Of a stretch of 32,416 bases of DNA, positions 8,736-17,863 are shown in pieces. A program made the position numbers and the translations under genes. A model generated the notes under the pieces. It ran no database searches. It had not been told where the DNA came from and worked only from the letters and a program-made list of their open reading frames with translations. Source of the DNA: Candidatus Woesearchaeota archaeon (GTDB lineage: Archaea; Nanobdellota; Nanobdellia; Woesearchaeales; WJKR01); NCBI GenBank assembly GCA_014729015.1, contig WJKR01000025.1, forward strand, positions 1-32,416. The letters are read 5' to 3'. Each line of letters begins with the position of its first letter. Positions within the stretch are counted from its first letter, which is position 1.

Positions 8736-9590
8736 CTATTGTTTCCGATGAGTTTTTTTTTGTAACTGGGATGAGATATTGAACTTCTCGAGGATTTGTC
8801 GGAACCATAATAGTAACATGGCGGAAAGCGATGTTAGCCATGATAGGGGGCTCAAGGGGGATTCGTTTAACTTGCTTGTTAGGAATGTGTTGAGGAATCT
8901 ATGGATGGAAATTGTTATCTTTGACAATCCTTGTTTTTGTTTTTTCTTATCAGGTGTGGGGGGTTCTGAAATCCCCAAAAATTTGCATAGTTGTTTCAGA
9001 ACCTTTGCAGGTTCGCTTTTAAACTCTTCGAATACATAGACGAAAACATTTTCTTTCCCGAATACGTGTTGGTAGTGGGTTATGAATGTGTGGTAGAAGA
9101 GCTTGCTCCTCAAGGCAACGCTCCTCTTGTTTGGTGAGAACAATAGTTTTGTTGAGGGAAGTCTTCCTCCTCTTTTGATATACTGGTTGTAGTAAGATTC
9201 GAGCATGGATGTTTGGTTTCTTATCCCGATTATGATTCGTGTGTCAAAGTCCTTGAAGCTTTCTTTCAATCGCTCTGCTACATAGAGGGAAGAAGGCATC
9301 AGTCCGCCGTTTCCGAAAGATAATCCTTCATAGCTCACCCCATATATCTTCTTCTCAGTGGGATGTTTCCTTATTATGTTTCTTACTGTATCTCTTGATT
9401 TCTTCGGGGAGAACGTGATATCTGGCTCGTTCTGGAGGTTCATCTGTAGTCTTGTCAGTTGCTGGACGTGCTTCCTTGAGCTTTTTCCCAGGAACTCTAT
9501 ATCCTGATGTGTTGAGAAGAACTCATTCTGGAGCCATGTCGTGGCGGTCTTTGGAAATCCTATATTGATGAATATCTTTTTCTTTTTCAT
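8736..9590 (-). CDS. sulfotransferase, N-terminal piece (frameshifted at A9 tract)
   Basis: MKKKKIFINIGFPKTATTWLQNEFF PAPS 5'-phosphosulfate loop; RIIIGIRNQTSMLESYYNQYIKRGG. Confidence 0.82.
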   Translation of the reverse strand: MKKKKIFINIGFPKTATTWLQNEFFSTHQDIEFLGKSSRKHVQQLTRLQMNLQNEPDITFSPKKSRDTVRNIIRKHPTEKKIYGVSYEGLSFGNGGLMPSSLYVAERLKESFKDFDTRIIIGIRNQTSMLESYYNQYIKRGGRLPSTKLLFSPNKRSVALRSKLFYHTFITHYQHVFGKENVFVYVFEEFKSEPAKVLKQLCKFLGISEPPTPDKKKQKQGLSKITISIHRFLNTFLTSKLNESPLSPLSWLTSLSAMLLLWFRQILEKFNISSQLQKKTHRKQ

Positions 9591-10567
9591 TTTTCATGGG
9601 ATTCGCTTCTAGAAGATTGGGATTTGGGATTCGGAGTTGTTATCTTATCGTAATTCCATTGCGTTACCAGATCCCTATCCAGTAGTTCGCTGAGTCTCTT
9701 CACCTCCGGCTTGAATTTCTTCATAAGTCTTTCTTTCAGGGATGGCTTTATTTTCTGGTGTTTGACAGGGATTTTAATGAACTTGTATAATTTCCGTTTG
9801 ATGGCCTTGTATGCTTTCTGGGGCAGTACTGCTTTCCAGAATTTCCATACGAGAGGGTGTTCTGCTATGTTCTTGAGAGGCCTGTATTGTATTTTGTGCC
9901 TGTAATTTATTTTTTTGAAGGCGGGCGTGAACGTGTTGTCGACCCCTATGAATTTGGTGACTTCCGAAAACGTTTTTCTGTTGTCTCGGTTGAACTCATC
10001 GAAGAGTATGACTTTCACCTGGGAGCGTCCGAAAGTGCGAAAATACCGTTGTATGGATGTTGAGAATGTCGCGAGTTCGGTGTAGAAAAGTTGTGCGGGG
10101 AATGCTATTTTGGGCGGTAGTTGTTCTCCTTTTTTCCATGATTTCTCTTTTTCGAGTGATCTTTCAAAACTCTCTGTTTCAACCTTTCCGCCTTTGAATT
10201 GGTGGTATAGGGAGTGTATGTAATCAACGGGTTCTCTAATCATAATGATAATCTTGGCATTCGGGTTGAAATTATGGATGTTCTGTGCTGCTTCTTTCGA
10301 GTGGAGGTAGGCAGTGGTCCCTTCTCCTGCAACTTTCTCATCCTTCCAATCCCTGAATAGTGAGAGATATTTGCTCTGGGTGCGGTATGGGAAATGCTTT
10401 TTCTTACTATGGAACCTGTCGCTTTCCCTGATTCTGTCTGTGCAGAAAAAACCGATTTCTTTGGGTTCTGCCATGAAGATGTCCGGATGCTGCTTGAGGA
10501 ATTCGTACATCGCTGTGGACCCGCTCTTGGGAGCTCCCACGAGGAAGACACTGGGTTTTCTTCTCAT
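9587..10567 (-). CDS. sulfotransferase
   Basis: MRRKPSVFLVGAPKSGSTAMYEFLKQHPDIFMAEPKEIGFF; KIIIMIREPVDYIHSLYHQ (3'-phosphate-binding motif). Confidence 0.92.
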   Translation of the reverse strand: MRRKPSVFLVGAPKSGSTAMYEFLKQHPDIFMAEPKEIGFFCTDRIRESDRFHSKKKHFPYRTQSKYLSLFRDWKDEKVAGEGTTAYLHSKEAAQNIHNFNPNAKIIIMIREPVDYIHSLYHQFKGGKVETESFERSLEKEKSWKKGEQLPPKIAFPAQLFYTELATFSTSIQRYFRTFGRSQVKVILFDEFNRDNRKTFSEVTKFIGVDNTFTPAFKKINYRHKIQYRPLKNIAEHPLVWKFWKAVLPQKAYKAIKRKLYKFIKIPVKHQKIKPSLKERLMKKFKPEVKRLSELLDRDLVTQWNYDKITTPNPKSQSSRSESHEK

Positions 10568-10740
10568 CTGGTTTTATTGATGGGAGGGTCCTTAAAAGGT
10601 TTTCTGAGGGGGTATTATGCGATTTGGCCCTGTTCCGCTTCGTAGTGTCTCTTAATCCCTTTGTCAGGGGTGGCTGTGAGGGCTTGTGGTGGCTGTCTAA
10701 GGCATAATGTTTTTAAATGATATATGTTTTTTAGAACGTT

Positions 10741-12480
10741 ATGAGGAAACCTTCTCTATTTATTGTTGGGGCCCCCAAATGTGGAACCACGACGTTGTAT
10801 GATTTGCTTTCCCAACATCCTGACGTTTTTATGACTGTCCCTAAGGAGCCTATGCATTTTTGTAAGGACTTTATTAGGGAGAGCGATTGGTTTTGGGGGA
10901 AGAAGAAGTATTTCCCTTATAGGGATAGGTCCCGTTATTGGGAGCTTTTTAGCGAGTGGTCTGATGAGAAGGTTGCGGGAGAGGCCTCGACCGTTTATCT
11001 GTACTCGAAGGTGGCTGCCAAGCGGATACGTCACTTCAACCCTGAGGCGAGGATAATCATCATGTTGCGGGAGCCTGTCTCCTTCATCGAGTCGCTCTAC
11101 CTCCATAACAGGCGTGAAGCGGGGGAGGTCCGTTCCTTAAGGGAGGCGCTTGATTTGGAACCGAAGCGGAAATGGAACCATAGATTGGCCCCCTCACGCA
11201 TTCGGTTCCCCTCCTATAGCTTCTACAGAGAGTTCGCCAACTTTCCTGAACAGGTAAGGAGGTTCACCGCAGTCTTTCCTCGGGAGCAGATACTGTTCAT
11301 CACGCTGGACGAGCTGAAGAGCAGCCCCGAGAATGTCTTGGAGAGGGTGTGCCGTTTCGTGGGGGTGTCTCCTTCCAGGACCTCCGCTTCACCGGCCTCT
11401 TCAAACACTCGTAGGCTCCCGAAATCGCAGGCGTTGAGAAAGGTGTTGGAGAGTCCCCTTGTATGGCAGCTGCCCAAGATGGTACTGCCGAGGAAGTGGT
11501 ACGACAAGCTGAAGGACGTCTACCGGGGAGCAGCCTACACTCTGCCTTCGAGGTCTGTTATGGAGTCTGATCTCGTGGAATCGTTGAGGAAGGAGTTCAA
11601 GCCCGTCGTGCGGGAGCTCAGCAAGATCACAGCCAAGGATTTGGAAGGGTTATGGTCTTACAGGGAGAGGAAGCTCAGCTCCTCAAAGGAAGACCCCCTG
11701 CCGGTGTGCTTGGGTGGCACGCTCGGCGACACCTTCATCGTGTTCTGCAAGATCACCAAATACTGGCAGAAGCACGGCGGCCACTACACCTTGAGACGCT
11801 TCAATGACCACAAAGGATTCGACAAGCCCTTGAAGGAATTCTTCAAAGGGGTGTCCTACATCGATTATCTCCCCAGCAAGAGCCATGCGATGCTTTCCAA
11901 GGAGATTTACAAGCACGTGTATCTTAATGCGGACGTCGAGGGGGGTAGGGGGACCAGGACCCGGATAAAGGATTCCGTCGATTTCGGTATGGAGCCTTTT
12001 CCGGATGTTCCTTTCAAACCGAAGCGCCCCAGGGGGAAGCATGTGGGCGTACAGCTCCATGCGGGGAAATCGCTCAACAACTACAAGGGGTTCCGTTTCA
12101 GCCATGTCTTGCGGTTCATGTCAGAGCATCCCGGCGCCACCTTCCACCTCTTCGGGACCGGCTACGGCTACAGCGAGCGGAGCGTAAGACGTTTCTGCAG
12201 GAAGCATGGCATACGGAATCATGTGGGCCGGACCAGTTTCTCGGAATGGCTGCGGTACCTCAAGTCCATGGATTTCCTCTACACGCCCGAAGGGTTCAGC
12301 GCGTTCTTCTCGCTCTCGCAGAAGGTTCCTTGCAGGGTGTACTACATTGATCCTCTCAGCACCAAGCGCATACATCCCGCCTGGAAGTCCCATGCCGACC
12401 TTGTACGTGCGAAATCCGTAATTCTATGGCCTTGGTTGTTCTTGGGGAGGGTGCGGCAGCGGCTTAAGATTCCGCGATGA
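10741..12480 (+). CDS. fusion protein: N-terminal sulfotransferase, C-terminal GT-B (GT9/heptosyltransferase-like) glycosyltransferase
   Basis: N-term MRKPSLFIVGAPKCGTTTLYDLLSQHPDVFMTVPKEP...IIIMLREPVSFIESLY; C-term CLGGTLGDTFIVFCKI...KHVGVQLHAGKSLNNYKGF...HLFGTGYG...GRTSFSEWLRYLKSMDFLYTPEGFSAFFSLSQKVPCRVYYIDP. Confidence 0.83.
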   Translation: MRKPSLFIVGAPKCGTTTLYDLLSQHPDVFMTVPKEPMHFCKDFIRESDWFWGKKKYFPYRDRSRYWELFSEWSDEKVAGEASTVYLYSKVAAKRIRHFNPEARIIIMLREPVSFIESLYLHNRREAGEVRSLREALDLEPKRKWNHRLAPSRIRFPSYSFYREFANFPEQVRRFTAVFPREQILFITLDELKSSPENVLERVCRFVGVSPSRTSASPASSNTRRLPKSQALRKVLESPLVWQLPKMVLPRKWYDKLKDVYRGAAYTLPSRSVMESDLVESLRKEFKPVVRELSKITAKDLEGLWSYRERKLSSSKEDPLPVCLGGTLGDTFIVFCKITKYWQKHGGHYTLRRFNDHKGFDKPLKEFFKGVSYIDYLPSKSHAMLSKEIYKHVYLNADVEGGRGTRTRIKDSVDFGMEPFPDVPFKPKRPRGKHVGVQLHAGKSLNNYKGFRFSHVLRFMSEHPGATFHLFGTGYGYSERSVRRFCRKHGIRNHVGRTSFSEWLRYLKSMDFLYTPEGFSAFFSLSQKVPCRVYYIDPLSTKRIHPAWKSHADLVRAKSVILWPWLFLGRVRQRLKIPR

Positions 12481-13591
12481 TACGGGTGAGTCGTTTCTCG
12501 AGCTCTTTCTTAGGTGCTTCGGAGTCGAACTTTTTGGCGTGGGTCCTGGCTTTTTTTGAGTAATTTTTGTATTCTTTCTCTATTTGCAGGATGGCCTTTT
12601 TCCAGTCCTTCACTGTGGCTGAGGGCTTCATTAGTATACCGCCCCCGTCCACTGATTCTGCGTGCCCTCCCAGGTCGGTGGCGATGGCGGGGATGCCTGA
12701 CAGCATCGCCTCGACCGGCACGCGGCCGAAGGCTTCCGGGTGCTCCCTGGCTGAGATGAATATCCTCGTCTGGCGGTAGATATCCCTCGGGTCGTCGACG
12801 TATGTCCGCTGGACCTTCAGGTTGGGGATGTCGACCTCGTCCTTATGCCCGACCGAGAGGAACTTGTGGTCGGGCATGCTCCGGGCAAGGGCTTCCATCA
12901 TCCGGTGTCCCGACTTCTTCCCCAAGCCTATCGCCGTGATGTAGGATCCTGTGCTTTTCACCCTGTACTTGTGGGCGCGTATCCTGTAATACGACACTAT
13001 TGCGTCGACCCCGATTATCTTTTGTATCATGCGTCTCGTGTATTCGCTGTTCGCGACCACGAGGTCTGCTTCACGGAAGCTCTCTGGGATGGTACAGCCG
13101 TAGACGAACGTGTCCATCAGCCACGCGTACCCTACTCTGAGCGGTATTTTGAGCGTGTTCTTCTTCCCTCTGAACTGGCTGTTCTTCAGGGAGGGCAGCA
13201 GCCGTTCGAACTTCCTGAACAGCCGCCAGTATCCTCCTATCAGCGTCTCGAAGCGGTGGACGAAGAATACGTAGGGAATGCCAAGTTCACGTTTCAGGTT
13301 GAGCGCTATCTTCGATTCGAAGCTCCAGGTGAGGAGACACTCCGGCCTGTGTTTTTTCGCGAAGCTGGTGGCGAGTGCGAGCTTCCTCTTGTTGCTTGTG
13401 GCTTTGAGGGTGTAGTAGTGGACGCCGTTCAGCGTTCGCTTCTGGTTTTGCCAGGAGAATTGCAACACTTCTATCTCATGTCCTTGTGCAGTGAGGTATT
13501 CCGAGAGTTCCCTCATGCTTATCTCGCCCCCTCCTGGCATGGAGTGCTTTGTGGGAATCATGGGGTTGTGCGCGAGTATCATCAGTTTCAT
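12464..13591 (-). CDS. glycosyltransferase, GT4-like (group 1)
   Basis: MKLMILAHNPMIPTKHSMPGGGEISMRELSEYLTAQGHEIEVL; ISAREHPEAFGRVPVEAMLSGIPAIATDLGGHAE. Confidence 0.92.
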   Translation of the reverse strand: MKLMILAHNPMIPTKHSMPGGGEISMRELSEYLTAQGHEIEVLQFSWQNQKRTLNGVHYYTLKATSNKRKLALATSFAKKHRPECLLTWSFESKIALNLKRELGIPYVFFVHRFETLIGGYWRLFRKFERLLPSLKNSQFRGKKNTLKIPLRVGYAWLMDTFVYGCTIPESFREADLVVANSEYTRRMIQKIIGVDAIVSYYRIRAHKYRVKSTGSYITAIGLGKKSGHRMMEALARSMPDHKFLSVGHKDEVDIPNLKVQRTYVDDPRDIYRQTRIFISAREHPEAFGRVPVEAMLSGIPAIATDLGGHAESVDGGGILMKPSATVKDWKKAILQIEKEYKNYSKKARTHAKKFDSEAPKKELEKRLTRIIAES

Positions 13592-14604
13592 GTTTTCTTC
13601 CTCTTATTGTGGTCTTCCACGAATGACAGCAGCCTCTCAATCTGGTTCTTCCAGGTGTAGTCTTCGAGAACTTTCTTTCTGCCTGCTTTGGCTATCGTTT
13701 CTCGTTCCTTGTGGTGCTTGAGGTAGTGCCTGATTGCGTTGAGACATTCCTCTTTAGTGGCGAACCATTCAAGGTGTTTCCCTTTCACGAAGAATTTCTC
13801 GAGATCCTTGTTGTGCGTCGCTAGGAGGAACGAGCCTGTCGCCATGGCGTCGAATACCCTGGCTGAGAAGCCTGCTCCTGGCCTGTTGATGTTGAGTATG
13901 ATCCTCGATTCCTGGTACAGTTTCGTGAGCGCTTGGTTGTAGCGGGGGCCGTTCCTGGTGTTAGGGCCGTACACCTCCACCTTAATGCCGTTCCTCTTGA
14001 GGTATGAGAGGAGCCTCCTCCGCGGCCTGTCTATCATGCCGACGAAGATGACGTCATGTTTCTTCTTCCTCCGCTTCAAGTGCTTGTAGTCCTGCAGCGA
14101 GGCTCCTTGGATGAGGTGCAGTTTCCTCGTGTTCCCGAAGAACGGCAGCACGTCGGACCAGGTGGTGCTTGCGTAGTCGCACCTCTTCGCGTACTCGTCG
14201 GCCTCGACAATCCTGGCGGTCTTCAGGTAGTCCATGAAATAGTAGAACAGCGGGCCGTGCCGCCGTAGTTTTGGGAGGAACTTGTAGTGGAGGTCTTCCG
14301 CTTTTGAGATCAGGATGAGGTCGTAGGTCTCGCCCTTGATCTTGCTGAAGAGCTCTTTCGCCATGCCTTGCCTGGCGGGATCCCTGTAGAACAGCCGCCT
14401 GACAGGTTTGGGGAAGAAGGGGAGCTTCAGGGCCCAGAAGAGCCTCCATGCGAACCATTTGAAGGGCCCCCTGCGCTTGTTCGTGTTCGCGCGGTAGTCG
14501 AATGTGGTGACATCGATGCCCTTCCGTCGCAACTCTTCCAACTGGGGTATGTTCTTCGAGTGAGTGGGTGAGAACACTCCTATGAAGAGTACGCGCTTCA
14601 ACAT
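13588..14604 (-). CDS. glycosyltransferase (CgeB-like / group 1 C-terminal domain)
   Basis: LYQESRIILNINRPGAGFSARVFDAMATGSFLLATHNKDLEKFFVKGKHLEWF. Confidence 0.82.
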   Translation of the reverse strand: MLKRVLFIGVFSPTHSKNIPQLEELRRKGIDVTTFDYRANTNKRRGPFKWFAWRLFWALKLPFFPKPVRRLFYRDPARQGMAKELFSKIKGETYDLILISKAEDLHYKFLPKLRRHGPLFYYFMDYLKTARIVEADEYAKRCDYASTTWSDVLPFFGNTRKLHLIQGASLQDYKHLKRRKKKHDVIFVGMIDRPRRRLLSYLKRNGIKVEVYGPNTRNGPRYNQALTKLYQESRIILNINRPGAGFSARVFDAMATGSFLLATHNKDLEKFFVKGKHLEWFATKEECLNAIRHYLKHHKERETIAKAGRKKVLEDYTWKNQIERLLSFVEDHNKRKKT

Positions 14605-14683
14605 GCGGGTGAAATTGCCTCGCCGTTTAAAAAAATTGTGAAAGCAAAAGGTTTATAACACTGCTGGAGCTTTTGGGGAGCGT

Positions 14684-15553
14684 ATGCGGACGCTCATCTG
14701 GCACGTCGGCCTCCACAAGACGGCTTCAACCTTCCTGCAGCACGAGGTCTTCCCCAAACTCGGTGGTGTCAAGCAACTCACCAGTCATGGCAAGTATGGT
14801 ACTGTTGACCTGATGAACAAGAATCTTTCCCAGCGTGATGTCAAGCGGATACGGGGAGAGTTGAAGAAGAGGGCGACGGCAGGCACGAACCTGCTTTCCT
14901 GTGAGGGTCTGGCTGGGTCCGCGTATCCTCGCCGCCCAGTCAAGGATAGGGTCCAGATACTGGATGATATAAAGAAGGTCTCCCAGGGCTTCAAGCCAAA
15001 GGTCATACTCGTGCTCCGCCGGCAGGACAAGCTGATTGAGTCCGTGTATCGTGACTATGTCCGTGGGGGGGCAGTTGATGACTTCGACACCTTCATGGGA
15101 CGGCTCTTCAGGAGGTGGGGTGGCCGGGGAGGCTTTGTCCAATGGTTCAGCTTCTCTGCTTACGTACGGGAATTGCACAAGATGTTCGAGAAGCAGAACG
15201 TCCTAGTGCTTACGCAGGAGGGGCTCAAAGCCTCCCCCACCCATTTCATGGAGTCGCTCTGCAGGTTCATCGGGACTGATGTGCCCGCTTATCACAATAA
15301 GCCGAGGAACAGGAGTTATGGGGCGGTGCAGATGAGGTTAGCGAGGAAGCTCAATATCCTCTTCAAGACGAGGTGTAATCCCCGTGGCCTTATACCATTG
15401 AGGATTGTCCCGGCGATTCTGGGGAGGGAGGTCTTCTTCAGGCTGTTCCCAAAACCCTACAGGATTCCTGAGGCGTGGCGGAAGGAGCTCCTGGAGCTAT
15501 TCTCAGAGGACAACCGGATTCTGAAAGAGAAGTATGGTATCGGATTCTCATAG
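14684..15553 (+). CDS. sulfotransferase
   Basis: MRTLIWHVGLHKTASTFLQHEVF; KVILVLRRQDKLIESVYRDYVRGG; TATA-like GGTTTATAACAC about 30 nt before ATG. Confidence 0.82.
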   Translation: MRTLIWHVGLHKTASTFLQHEVFPKLGGVKQLTSHGKYGTVDLMNKNLSQRDVKRIRGELKKRATAGTNLLSCEGLAGSAYPRRPVKDRVQILDDIKKVSQGFKPKVILVLRRQDKLIESVYRDYVRGGAVDDFDTFMGRLFRRWGGRGGFVQWFSFSAYVRELHKMFEKQNVLVLTQEGLKASPTHFMESLCRFIGTDVPAYHNKPRNRSYGAVQMRLARKLNILFKTRCNPRGLIPLRIVPAILGREVFFRLFPKPYRIPEAWRKELLELFSEDNRILKEKYGIGFS

Positions 15554-15558
15554 GATGC

Positions 15559-16992
15559 TCAGCTGGTCTTTTTTCGGAGCATCTTGACTTGCCGTATCAT
15601 CCAGAAGAGTCTCGATTTCTCCATTAGTGCAAGGATGATGATGTAACTGACTCCTATGATGAGGGCGTGGGTTATGAATGAGGTGAGCTGCTGCGAGAAG
15701 CTTATATGATTCCTCACCAGGAGGTGGACGGCTGCGCTTCCTGCCCCTGCTATGACTGGGTTGACAATCACTCTCTTGAGGTTGAGCGATACTATCCTTC
15801 TAGTCCTGCGGAGCAGCTCCACGATGCCGGCGACCATGCCGAGGTTGACGGCCATGGCCGCCCCCTCCGCTCCTGCGATCAGGGTGGCTGGTATGAGTAC
15901 GATAGCAAACCCGGCGAATTCAACCGTCTTCGCTGCCGCCACGTTCTTCGGGAGGCCCACGTGCTTGTTGAGGTTGATGTGCAACTGGCGGTAGGGTAGG
16001 AGGAGTGCGTATAGGACCATGATCTGTGCGATGGTGGTCATCGGCGCCCACTTCGCGCCGTAGACTATGACTATGGCTTCTTTTGCCAGGAGGAAGAAAG
16101 GTACGTATAGGAACAGGACGATTCTCATGACGAGGGCGCAGAGGACGTTGTAGTTCCTCTGGAGCACGCGCTTGTTGTTCTGGAACTTGGCGAAGACTGA
16201 GGCTGCCACTCGTCCAATCGAGCCTATGGTGAACTTGCTGAACAGTCCGCTGAGGGTGTAGGCTTGGCTGTACAGGCCCAGCGCGCCCGTGCCGACGAGG
16301 TGTTTCACCGTCACGTCGTCGGCGCGCTCGTTCGTCCTGTTGAGGATGGACGTCGCTATGTTGTACTTTGCGTAGTCGAAGAAGCGCCTGAAGTCCCGGC
16401 GCGAGAAGGCGAGCCGTAGCTTTGTGGGGCTTCTCATGAGGAGATAGGCTGATTTGATGATGTTTGGGGTTATGGTGAAGAGAAGGAGGGCCCATATCCC
16501 GAGCCCGTTGAACGCTACTATGAGGGCTGCCGCGAACGAGAGCGCCGTTGATGTCAGGAGGAGGATGGAGAGTTCCTTGAAGCGTATGTCCCTGGCGTAC
16601 AGGGCCTTGATTGATGTCGTCACGTGCTTGAGTGTCATGGCGACCCCTACGCAGAGGAACAGCCAGGTGTGGTTGCCGGCGGTGGTCGGGAAGAGGATGG
16701 GGTAGAGGAGCGATAACGCGCCCACTAGGATGAGGGATCCGGCCAGCTTGAATGTCATGATGGACCTGAGCGCGCCTTTGAGGTCGTTCTGGGTCTGCAC
16801 CAGGTAGGAATGCTCGTCCCAGGAGATGAACATGAATGTGAGGGTGAAGACGCTCATGAGGTACGCGATGGTGCCGAAGTCCTGCGGGGAGAGCAGGCGG
16901 GCGAGGACGATGGTTCCTACGAATTCCAGGAAGAGGACGACGTAGTTGGCGGTGGCGTTCCAGGCGAAGCTCTGTATGATTTTCTTCTTCAT
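15559..16992 (-). CDS. polysaccharide flippase, MATE/Wzx-like (O-antigen/teichoic acid export family)
   Basis: Polytopic membrane protein; MKKKIIQSFAWNATANYVVLFLEFVGTIVLARLLSPQDFGTIAYL; start at 16992 gives an ATGA overlap with the upstream gene. Confidence 0.9.
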   Translation of the reverse strand: MKKKIIQSFAWNATANYVVLFLEFVGTIVLARLLSPQDFGTIAYLMSVFTLTFMFISWDEHSYLVQTQNDLKGALRSIMTFKLAGSLILVGALSLLYPILFPTTAGNHTWLFLCVGVAMTLKHVTTSIKALYARDIRFKELSILLLTSTALSFAAALIVAFNGLGIWALLLFTITPNIIKSAYLLMRSPTKLRLAFSRRDFRRFFDYAKYNIATSILNRTNERADDVTVKHLVGTGALGLYSQAYTLSGLFSKFTIGSIGRVAASVFAKFQNNKRVLQRNYNVLCALVMRIVLFLYVPFFLLAKEAIVIVYGAKWAPMTTIAQIMVLYALLLPYRQLHINLNKHVGLPKNVAAAKTVEFAGFAIVLIPATLIAGAEGAAMAVNLGMVAGIVELLRRTRRIVSLNLKRVIVNPVIAGAGSAAVHLLVRNHISFSQQLTSFITHALIIGVSYIIILALMEKSRLFWMIRQVKMLRKKTS

Positions 16993-17849
16993 GGCGTCGT
17001 CACGATTTTCGTTTTGATGTTCCTCATGTCCGGGACGTGACGGTAGGGGTGGTTGTCGAGTATCTTTGGATGTCTTCCCCTGTACTTCTTGATGACTCTC
17101 TCGCTGCCCGGCCACCAGCCGTAGACGCCCGTGTTCCTCTCGTTCTCCTTATAGAGTTTGTCGGCATTCTTCTCGTTCCACTTGTAGTAGATGTGGTCGT
17201 ACCAATCCAGACTCTCCTTGGAGCGGGACCCGCCCTTGACTTCCATCAGGCGCGTGAGGTATTCCCTCTCATTAGTCCGTATGAAGCTGTAGTGGAACAT
17301 GGGGTCCTTTTCGAGCGCTATGTGCTCGCTTTTTTGGTAGCGGCTCCCGTTCGCGTAGAGCGCATACTGGTTGTAAAAGTGGAATTTCATGCCTTTGGTG
17401 TAGCGCCAGAGCCGCTTGGAGTAGCCGTCTATATAGTGGGTGAAATCGTACACGAAGATTCTCGCCTTCAGGCGGATCATGTCTTTTTTTGTGGTGCGCA
17501 TGATTCGTCTTATCTTCTTCATCTGCTCCTCGGTGTAGAACTCGTCGACGTCGCAGAGCATGATCCAGTCGCCTTCTCGTATTCCCATCCTTTTGAACTT
17601 GGAGAGGATTTTCTTGAATGACAAGCCCTTGCCTATTTCGACGCGGGGTCCCGCGACGTTCCTCATGAGGGTGACCTTTGGGTGGTCCTTGTACCTTTTG
17701 ATGATATTTCTCGTTCCGTCCTTCGACCGATTGGTCCAAAAGTGCCATATGGGGCCGTGATATCCTTCTCCGATTATCAGGTGGTCGACATGCTCGAGGT
17801 GCGCTTTGATGGCGTAGTCAGCCCAGTCCGCATCCTCGTAGATGGGCAT
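16989..17849 (-). CDS. GT-A fold glycosyltransferase (GT2-like)
   Basis: WIMLCDVDEFYTEEQMKKI (DxD-type motif), HLIIGEGYHGPIW, HYSFIRTNEREY. Confidence 0.72.
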   Translation of the reverse strand: MPIYEDADWADYAIKAHLEHVDHLIIGEGYHGPIWHFWTNRSKDGTRNIIKRYKDHPKVTLMRNVAGPRVEIGKGLSFKKILSKFKRMGIREGDWIMLCDVDEFYTEEQMKKIRRIMRTTKKDMIRLKARIFVYDFTHYIDGYSKRLWRYTKGMKFHFYNQYALYANGSRYQKSEHIALEKDPMFHYSFIRTNEREYLTRLMEVKGGSRSKESLDWYDHIYYKWNEKNADKLYKENERNTGVYGWWPGSERVIKKYRGRHPKILDNHPYRHVPDMRNIKTKIVTTP

Positions 17850-17863
17850 GAATCCGTAGACAG

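Noticed and set aside
12845-13660. 271-aa + strand ORF
   Set aside because: Antisense to a clear GT4 gene (12464..13591); low-complexity shadow translation with no family motifs.
17037-17621. 194-aa + strand ORF (V/L/E-rich)
   Set aside because: Antisense to the GT-A glycosyltransferase 16989..17849; composition typical of reverse translation of a coding strand.
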